A DNA stretch of 64,000 bases. Origin: Meandrina meandrites. Taxonomy: Eukaryota; Cnidaria; Anthozoa; Scleractinia; Meandrinidae. The stretch lies in contig OY855911.1 in assembly GCA_963693305.1 (NCBI GenBank), forward strand, positions 30,892,939-30,956,938, in the 5' to 3' direction. Positions 56,150-64,000 of the stretch are shown here, one piece after another (within the stretch, counting starts at the first letter, position 1; the number at the start of each line of letters is the position of its first letter). The notes under the pieces were generated by a model. It saw only the letters and a program-made list of their open reading frames with translations, was not told where the DNA came from and searched no databases. A program made the position numbers and the translations under genes.

Positions 56150-58070
56150 GAAAACTTTTCGCGCCTACCTGTGTGAATCAAAATGGAGATTTTTCTATTG
56201 CTTTAGATTATCCTTCCTCTTAAACATTGAAGCAGGGGAGGAGGGAGGGGGGAGGTGTCTTCTCCCTGCTTCCCTCGTTCTTTGAGAAATTCTGTTCGCC
56301 AATGCCAAGAGAGCATAACTCAATATCATAATGATAAGGAAGGGCCTCATTTGCAATTACTTTCATACATTTACATGATATTTTCAGCACAGCCTGTAGG
56401 TAATCTTAAAGTGTAAACTCTAGTTACGAAGCACTGTAAAATGCTTTTATTCGTCATTCTGTATTTTGAGTGAAAACCGGTTTTAAGTTTTAGTTGTTGG
56501 AATGTGAATTGTAGTCTCTGTTTACGTAAAGTTATATTTATTGTAAGCTTCCTTACCTTTGAGAGCGTTTACAATCCAATTTGTCGAGCTGTTCGTAGCC
56601 TTTGCTTGGGTTTCCACCAAAAGCCAGTTTCTCTCCGCTTCTGCATTTCAGTTCTTCAAACCGTTTTTTCTTTACAACAGGTGCCTCATTTTGAGACTCA
56701 TTAACGCTGTTACTTTTTCGGTGTTCAGGAATTCGAACCCAAGTTGAAACTACGGACATTCTTCAGCTACTGACCAATCGTAGCGATCGCGATAACTGAA
56801 GCATATTTTATGAAACGATTTACATGTGCAATTTACTTGTATAATCATTTTATACCCCTATTAGGTAGGATAACACCAGGCTAGAGTCCTTAAACTAACC
56901 CGGCATTTTATCTGGTGTGACCAGTAAAATTAGAAAGGTTTCTTCTGGGTCCAGTAGAGACACTGGCTGGCTGCCTTTCGATCGCTGCCGGCCGTTAAGA
57001 GGTGGTTCTGCACTGTTTGATCGTTTAGCCAGATCGTTTAGCCAGAGCTTAATAATGTACAAATGGCATTTAGTGAACCAGTAATTCAATCCGAAAAAAG
57101 AATGGGAAAGATGCACATTTCAAAAAGCTGTACAGTAGCTCGTGTTTCTGATAAAAGCAAATGTTTCTTTGTTGTTGACAGTCAGTCTGACGCAAGAAAA
57201 GAAAAACAACTCAGCCAAGCTTTATCAATGAACTTGCCACTATACTAATTGTAGCTAACTGAGGTAAACCCTCATATCACTATCCTTATAATTTTGGCCA
57301 TTTAAATTTTTTTAAAGATTTAACGCAAACATATATATATTATACACCGTTTTTCATCCTTGTATTGTTAAATAAAGAAACATTGTAATCATAAATTGCC
57401 TTCAGCCGAGACTTTCCCGCATGGAAAAACTTCCTGTTTTTCACACCAGCATGCGCGCATGACTATTATTCCAGCGCTATGAACTCCTATTTCCGGTGGT
57501 TTTCAAAGCGGAATTATCGTAGGAGACCAGAGGCAGTTATTATATATTTTAAAGTCAAATATCTTGTTTGCTTATAATGATAGCCTTTTTTGTTCCGATA
57601 CAATTATACAACTTATTTCCGTTTTGATTCCGGCTCTTTGTCTCTTTCATAGTCAACTTATAATCTCGGCAAGCGAGTTAATAATAGTTAATAAAATACT
57701 TGGTGAATAATCACATAACTGAAAGATTCCGGTCTGGCATGCGTCGTTGTTATTTTTCAGTAGAGATAGAATCTAGACCAGCTGGTGCCGGTGTATTAAT
57801 TTTCCGCTTTTACCTGTAGAATAACATCCTGTTTACTATACCGACAAGCTCTAACACACTTTCATACTCGAGTGGATTGACGTAGACCGGAGGGCGTGTA
57901 TGACCGTGTTTGGTGTTAATTGCTTGCGGGTACAATATTGGATCGCTTTTGCCCTCTGCTAATGAGTTTGAGTTGTGTTATTTCCTATGAAATAAAATAT
58001 AATTGCAGATTTACGTCAACAAGTTTGTTCCTGCTTTGAATCGGAGCGTTTAAAAGAATTTGTTTCACTT
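56150..58070. other. Intergenic stretch, no supported gene
   Basis: Only isolated short frames are visible (for example 61 codons from 57063) without domain or splice support. It separates the GTPase-kinase cluster from the secreted TLDc gene. Confidence 0.55.
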
Positions 58071-58074
58071 ATAG

Positions 58075-58146
58075 CTGGATCACCTACACGAAGTCAAGGA
58101 GCCGTTAGAGGGTGCAAAGGACCGCCAAAAGATTCACATCAGAAAG
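58075..58146 (+). other. Possible small exon upstream of the secreted gene
   Basis: A 72-bp stretch lies between an AG (ATTTATAG-like acceptor CTTATAG) and a strong donor AAAG|GTAAGT. One frame is open for its full length (starts LDHLHEVKEPLEGAKDRQ). It could be a 5' untranslated exon or a coding exon of an unseen gene; an open frame this short is not strong evidence. Confidence 0.25.
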
Positions 58147-59143
58147 GTAAGTGATTAACTTGATAGGCAAGCTATTTCAAATAAATAGTTAATGTACCAG
58201 TTTGGAAATCTTGAATCAATTTAATTTAATGAAGCCATGAATAACTAGCTATCTTCGCCTTGACAAGCTACAGACTTTGCGTTTGCTTACATTATAAAAG
58301 TTGGGTTTAGAACGGTATATATTGCATCACCCCTATTCTGTTTATGCAGACTGTTCCATTGCCCATATTTTGGTCAGCAAAGTTACAAAAACCTCTACTT
58401 TTTAAACGTTTTGAACTGTAAAATAAGGTTCGGACAGTATTCCACTTTTTGAACATTGCAACTGGTTATGAAAGCGGAACATGAGAACGACTTGAATTTG
58501 TGCGCGTCATCCCTTGCCAATCCACCGGTTTTAACGGCCGTCTCGCGCCAAAGTTGATAGTAGTGAGGATATCAATGACTGACACTTTGAAACTCGTAAT
58601 TTATCTTATGCTATTTCCCCTTAGATACAATATTATCTTCACTTGCTGTCATACATTTCCTTTAATACCGCCTGAGAAATAGTCATACTGTGATCACAGG
58701 GATAACAGGGTTTACGACATTTTTCCTTCTTGCACCTGATTGCTTGAGTGTATTGAAATTGTAAGGATAATACCTGCACTCCGCGTTGTGATGCCGAACC
58801 TGAAAAAGTATGTTTCATTGACGACGATGCTAATCGATCGGCTTAACGTGAAGTCATCAGCTCTTGAGGAAGGCCTCCTAGCAAAATTTCTTCGGGTTAA
58901 ACAAATTACTTGACAAAGAGTTGCAAGGCAGTGGTCGGGCTCAAAAGCGGTTGATTTAGCAATTTCCATTCATAGAGAATCGGCACCGAAATGGCTAGGG
59001 AAGTTATCTTCAGGAAACATTCAATCTGACTTTTACCAACCCCTTGTTTATTCATATTCATTGAACTGAGAACAGAATTTAGAACCACTTCATCATTTAG
59101 GCGTTCACGTAGCTTTTCTTTTTTGTCAACTCTTACGCAGGTT

Positions 59144-59231
59144 ATGAAAGGAGTGTTAATAATGTTTGTTTTACAAATCTGCATTTATTTTGGCCTTCTC
59201 TCTGGCATTGTGGATGGTTCGTCGCTAACAG
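59144..59231 (+). CDS. Secreted gene exon 1: signal peptide
   Basis: The ATG opens [20 protein letters not shown], a classic signal peptide with a basic start and hydrophobic core, then [10 protein letters not shown]. The donor ACAG|GTATGC is in phase 1 and joins exon 2 as Asp-Tyr-Ala-Phe. Confidence 0.7.
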
Positions 59232-62200
59232 GTATGCCATGTATCCTGCATGCTTGCATGTGATGTCTGATTACATAAAGTTATGCTTTTCGTATAATCT
59301 AGATTATTGAAACCAGTATTATCTTCATGGAAATTTTAAAAAAGGTTTGAAGTGCAAATAATGATGTTCCTTTCTTACATTTTAATGTGACACCTGAATT
59401 AATGGGCGACATATACCATACATTTTAAGTTAAGTTTAAGACATGCAAGGGAGAAATACTAAGTGAATATAATTTTCTTGCCTAATTGCAACCATCAATG
59501 TTCATTTTATCTTTTGTTTTGTTTTTCAAGTGCAATTTTAAGGAATTAATGAATTATTCTGGCATAAATGATAGCTTACAGCCAAAACAATAGGGATCTT
59601 GTGTGTTTGTTACTGAAATGTGGACTGAGTAGGCGCAACCGTTCTTGATTCCACAAGACCAACGGTCTACTTTTCCAGCGGCTATTTCACCTAGCCAACT
59701 TACTGAGCCGCCATTGACGCCATTTTGAGCTTCAGTTCAACTGTGAGAGCGAGCGAGATCACGGAAATGCGGCTGTAGAAAAAAAAAACTTTTCTTCCAT
59801 TTTTGTAGCAAAATTATCGCACTTTCCTAGCACAACCAATAAGTGTGACATCTACGTGACACGCATAATTAGTTACTTGCTTATGACAATCCCTCTTTGT
59901 ATTTTATATTCAATAATTTCAGACTACGCTTTCGAATTCCCAAACAAGAATGTGGGCGATTTCGTCCATGTATGGGGGATGCCAAGCCTTAAGCAGTTTA
60001 CTGTTTGCTTCTGGATGAAGTCGAGTGACTCCGGCAGTGGAACACCATTTAGCTACGCTGTACCGGGAGCAGATAAAGAACTGACTGTCGCCAAATATGA
60101 TAATTTTACCGTGTGGGTCGGAGACGAAAAGAGGTACGTTTCATTGCTTGAGTGGTTTCCCAGCGTCCTTTGCAATAAATCGTGTTCGATTGGGTTTACC
60201 CTCCACACTCCTAGAAGAAGAGATTGTAAGATAAATTCAGTGAAGGTCGTATAACTAAAAAGGGTTATCAGAATAGATGAAATGGGTTGAAGTAAGTGAG
60301 TCAGGTGTTTTTAAACAAACGCAATAAAAGCTGTCTCCAACACATGACGTTCTTTTCGACAGGAGGCAATTAGTACCTCTTTTGGTCAAGGCGCGTTTTT
60401 GTTTTATTTTTTTGCCCCTGTTGGTTTTATTTATTTCCGTTTCATACAACAAAAACAACAAACACTTTATTACCAGAAAAAAAAACAGATTTGAATTATC
60501 TCTTTTCAACCCTTTGGGATGAATGAATAACTGCAATAGTCACCTGTTTAATTTGACAGAGAACTGTCAATATCAGCGAATGACGGTAACTGGCATGATA
60601 TCTGTGTATCCTGGGAGAATGCTGCTGGCTCGATGAAATTCTACAAGGATGGTGTCTTGTCTGCGAGTGAAACAAACTTCAATGCAGGCCACAAGATACG
60701 ATCTGGAGGCTCACTGGTGCTGGGTAGCAAGTGTTCTCAACAGCGCCCAGTCATTTCAAGGTTTCTTGAGTAATTTCAATGTCTGGGATTACGTTCTTTG
60801 TGAAGAAATCATCTCGCGAATGTCAAAAGTATGCCTGTTAGGAGAGGGGAACGTGTACAAGTGGTCTTATTTCCTGCATGGTGTTATAGGAGATCCCAGG
60901 TTGTTTCTTCCTTCTCCGTGTTCCCCACCGGGTAAGTGAATCCTGTTAGAGCGGGTTTTCAACTGAGTGTCGTATTAAGCGAAATCCAAAGCCATTACAG
61001 TGATGACACTGTAACAATGTGACTGAAATAGGTAAGTAAGTGAACCGGCACTGAGAATGGGCAATCATGTATTACTCAGTTTTATTTCCAGCTATAAAGG
61101 CCACAGTAATCCTAAAAGTGCTTAACATGTATTTTAAAAGTGGACAGAGAATAGGATTTTCGCAGCCAAGTTTCAGTTGAACTGTAACCGCGAAAATCGT
61201 ATTTTTATTTTATGTTTTCGTCATCAGATACAACTAAATTAATGAATCATAAACACGAGTCTCGATTTTGGGACTGTTAAGGACTTTACCGTGCGCGATG
61301 AAAACGTTGCTCGTAGAATCTCTGACACCCAGAAAATTAAAAACACATTTAACAGAAAATGTTTGTAAGTATTTTGAAGGAAGCCTTTCTGATTAGTGCA
61401 GTCGACTCATGTACTCATGTCCGGATGGAGTGGTGCGGATTCGAGCCATGACCTGAGCTGTTGTGTTGTGTTCTTGGGCATGTTCTTGTGCTAGAACAAT
61501 CTGACAAATTGTGTATATGATGTGTGGGAGGGGGTGGAAGGCGATGGACTATTTCCTCCCTTCCATGAGCATTGAGTCAGTAGCAAGTCATGCTACATGA
61601 GAAACCGAAGCTAAGCGTTGACACTGATGAGCAGCTTGGATCCTTCAATCCTTAATTTGTAACTAAGCTGAACTATTATATTTAAGCTTCAGATATCGAC
61701 CACTGTGCAAGTTATCCTTGCAAGAACAACGCAACCTGCACCGATCTTGGAAATGGATATAGCTGCAGTTGTTTAGCAGGTTTTAGTGGAACACAGTGTG
61801 AAACAGGTTAGTTGACTTCTAGGTTTACATAGAGCTCCAGAATGGCAATTGGGCCTTATGGGTGTTGGTATTCAAATATTGTCAAGCTGCTAAAAGATAG
61901 TGGAGATTACTTTGCATGCACACGAAAGAGTACAGCTGCCATATAGAACTTTGATCTGTTTTTCACGTAAATAAATTCTCTTAAGAGTTAGGACTTTGCA
62001 CATGATTATGATGTCATTCAGTAGAACAAGGGCACAAATGGGTGCATCCAGTAGCTAACAATCCTGAATCTTTTCCAAAATTTTGAGAACGAGGTCATAA
62101 AGAATGAACACTGCGCGCGGTTAGGTTTAAAAAAATATGAAAGAGAATGCACAGCTTAGTGGCAGTGGCGGCAAAAGTGCATGAGCTTAATCAATGGAAT

Positions 62201-64000
62201 AACTAGTTTTTCCACACGTGTTAAGCCGGGTGCACAATCTTGGAGTCGCTCAATGATCAAGCAACGTTAATTTATTTTGATGTATAATTAAAAATGGAGT
62301 TCTTATGTGTAGACCTCTCTTGCAGATATAGACGAGTGTGAAAGCAATCCTTGTCTGAACAATGGAACATGCACTGACCAAGTGAGCGGCTATATCTGCA
62401 GCTGTCCATCAGGGTTTGCTGGGGATCGATGTGGTGCAGGTTGAAAATAATTCTCTATTATTTTTTTATATTTTTAACTGCATGGGGTTCTCACAATTTT
62501 AAATTGTTGGGACATTTAGTGCCTTGATTTTACACAAAAATATCCTGGGAGACAGAGATTTTTTATTTACGTAGCCTGTATAGCCTGTATAATCTGAGTC
62601 CCCGACGGGAATCGAACCCATGAGCTCCCAAACGACGGGCGGGCGCTCTATTCACTGGGCTACGAGTATTCATGTTGAGCAAGGCCATTTAATAGTATCA
62701 ATAATAACGATGACGTTAACGATGACAGATGATCTCAGTTCCATTTTTTCCCTCCAGGCTTTTTGAGGAACTCGACCATAATAACAGACAATGAATTTTA
62801 TCAAAGTCATCTTCACCAGTTTCTTACTCCTGCTGTTGGAGATAATCCTCAGTGGTGGCTATGCTACCGCGCCTCTACTCATGGTTGGGCTGGCAACACT
62901 TTCCACAACAACTGTGATGGAAAAAATGACACTGTTACCATCATCAAAAATGGAGAGTACGTGTTTGGAGGGTACACGGACATTGCTTGGGGTAAGCTAT
63001 ACCTTCCTCTACAGATTGCACACACACTTGCTATAGAATTATAATATTTCACCCTTTTTCAAACCTCGCATGGTGTATGGCCTCAAACAAGCCATGCCAC
63101 GGTATTTAAGTATTTTTTATCTATAAAATAACTTTCAAATTGAAGGAAACTTCAAAATATTAGATCCCTATGTAGAAAAAAACCAGTAAGAAAATAACAA
63201 GTGTGTGCGCAAACTTATTCTACGCTTGCTGCTTATCTGTTTCTCAGTTTTCTACTATTGATTAATTAGTAATTAATTAGTTAGAAAGGGTAGAGATACC
63301 GAGAGAGTTTAGTGTTGTCTGCAGGCACAGAAAAGGCGTGGGCCGATATATTCTCCCAGCACGGTCCCGAGCATTAGCTTGGTTAATAGAAGACTTGTTA
63401 AGCACAACTTCATGACTACTAGAGACCACTAGCAAAGGAGAAGCCCCAACGAGATTATTTCGAGAGATAAAAAGACTGCAAACACTGTCTAAGTTTTTGT
63501 CAAAAATTAGTCCACATCATTGTAAAGAAGGTCTTCTTTTGAACTATGTGCATATAATTTGTATATAGCCTAGTACACATAGTTCGATCGTGATTCTCTC
63601 ATACTAAATAATTTCTTAATGTCGAGTGTGGAACCAAGTTATGGCGTAACGAGAAAAAAAACGCTCTCAAGTTGGGTAGCTTAAACATTTACCACCACAA
63701 CATTAACCACCAACAAAATGTTAACATATTTTCCATATTTTGTTTGCTTTTTTTTTTCTTCAGATTCCATAACTGGCTATGGCGCAACTCCCAATGCGTT
63801 TATCTTCTCTCTCGACAATAAAGAGGGTCGAGGACCATTCAAAAGCGCGGTGTGGAGGCCATCTGTTGCAATTTACAAGTTATCTGATTTTGGACCAACA
63901 TTTGGTCAAGGGCACGACATCAAAATAGCCAATAACGCGAATAGCAACTCACAGTCGCACTCAGATTTCGGCAATTCTTACACTGTTCCAAGTGGTGTAA
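59144..64000 (+). CDS. Secreted pentraxin/LamG - EGF - EGF - TLDc protein, runs off the window
   Basis: Exons 59144-59231, 59923-60133, 60560-60931, 61693-61806, 62326-62439, 62758-62991 and 63764 to the edge. Exon 1 gives a signal peptide (hydrophobic core [16 protein letters not shown]). Exons 2-3 encode a concanavalin-fold pentraxin/LamG-like domain ([29 protein letters not shown]). Exons 4 and 5 are one EGF domain each, with six cysteines; exon 5 has the DIDEC calcium-binding start. Exons 6-7 carry a TLDc domain ([44 protein letters not shown]). Phases fit except exon 3, which holds a one-base frameshift near 60725-60733. Role unknown; extracellular recognition or adhesion is plausible. 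Confidence 0.8.
59923..60133 (+). CDS. Secreted gene exon 2: first half of pentraxin/LamG-like domain
   Basis: It encodes [18 protein letters not shown] and then [42 protein letters not shown]. The CFW and SYAVPG patterns are typical of pentraxin-fold strands. Acceptor TTTCAG, donor AAGAG|GTACGT, phase 2. Confidence 0.8.
60560..60931 (+). CDS. Secreted gene exon 3: second half of pentraxin/LamG-like domain, frameshifted
   Basis: It starts [20 protein letters not shown] with FYKDGVL and GGSLVLGS, then must change frame near 60725-60733 to continue [20 protein letters not shown]. The exon is 372 bp; 371 would keep the phases of both junctions. It ends CCG|G before GTAAGT. Confidence 0.78.
61390..61640 (+). 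mobile_element. Diverged copy of the second SINE family, intron 3 of the secreted gene
   Basis: It shares TGTGTTCTTGG, GCGATGGACTA and the ATGCTACATGAGAAACCG-type block with the element at 25670-25945, on the opposite strand. Confidence 0.5.
61693..61806 (+). CDS. Secreted gene exon 4: EGF domain 1
   Basis: 114 bp, phase 1-1, a symmetric domain exon: [16 protein letters not shown], then [16 protein letters not shown], six cysteines with EGF spacing. Confidence 0.88.
62326..62439 (+). CDS. Secreted gene exon 5: calcium-binding EGF domain 2
   Basis: 114 bp, phase 1-1: [16 protein letters not shown], then [16 protein letters not shown]. The DIDEC start and the aromatic in YICSC fit calcium-binding EGF. 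Confidence 0.88.
62593..62668 (-). mobile_element. tRNA-derived SINE in intron 5 of the secreted gene
   Basis: Minus strand: CTCGTAGCCCAGTGAATAGA, then GGGTTCGATTCCCGTCGGGG and ACTCAGATT. The A and B boxes are both clear. Confidence 0.75.
62758..62991 (+). CDS. Secreted gene exon 6: first half of TLDc domain
   Basis: It encodes [18 protein letters not shown], then [20 protein letters not shown] and [20 protein letters not shown], ending YTDIAWG. These are hallmark TLDc strands. Donor TGGG|GTAAGC, phase 1. Confidence 0.87.
63764..64000 (+). CDS. Secreted gene exon 7: second half of TLDc domain, cut by the window edge
   Basis: It continues [60 protein letters not shown]. It stays open to the last base and no stop is seen. 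Confidence 0.85.

Noticed and set aside
57063..57248. 61-codon frame as a separate small gene
   Set aside because: No homologous motif, no repeat of the frame elsewhere and no splice or promoter signal that I can point to.

Overview
The window is nuclear DNA from a metazoan, most likely an anthozoan cnidarian (stony coral or sea anemone). The base composition is AT-rich, the genes are split into short exons with GT-AG introns, and introns and spacers are packed with small inverted-repeat transposons and tRNA-derived SINEs. The last gene has a pentraxin/LamG-like, EGF, EGF, TLDc secreted architecture of a kind I associate with cnidarians. The phylum call is inference from style and domain content.

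Positions 7-56 kb hold a family cluster of one unusual multidomain protein: a short helical N-terminus, a dynamin-type GTPase (P-loop GETGSGKS, DSPG, NKWD), a long helical stalk with one hydrophobic segment, and a C-terminal protein kinase with a D-[V/I]-G motif in place of DFG. There are four copies. Copy D (minus strand, 30307 to 19358, 8 exons, 1077 codons) is the only one open from start to stop. It also carries a proline-rich tail. Copies A (7099-12561), B (31163-41348) and C (44307-55228) are on the plus strand and each is damaged. A lacks exons 1-4 and has altered kinase residues. B has a nonsense codon just before NKWD and a lost splice donor. C has a nonsense codon in the stalk and GVD where the others have D-x-G.

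D and B start head to head across an 855-bp spacer. That arrangement was duplicated: upstream of C lies a frameshifted relic of D exon 1 (43099 to about 42940), followed by the C exons. The duplicated unit therefore ran from D intron 1 through the shared promoter and the whole plus-strand gene. Copy C is a mosaic of A-like and B-like segments, which suggests gene conversion. Several transposons are dated against the paralogues: four insertions in A or B have target-site duplications and, for three of them, the empty site survives in another copy.

At 59.1-64 kb a separate plus-strand gene encodes a secreted protein with signal peptide, pentraxin/LamG-like domain, two EGF domains and a TLDc domain. 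It runs off the right edge and has a one-base frameshift in exon 3. The first 7 kb, 13-19 kb and 56-58 kb contain repeats and no gene I can support.

Function of the GTPase-kinase family is not established from sequence. The architecture resembles a membrane-attached dynamin-like GTPase joined to a RIPK/DSTYK-like kinase. The duplicating, decaying, converting cluster is the pattern seen in fast-evolving immune families, but that last step is inference.
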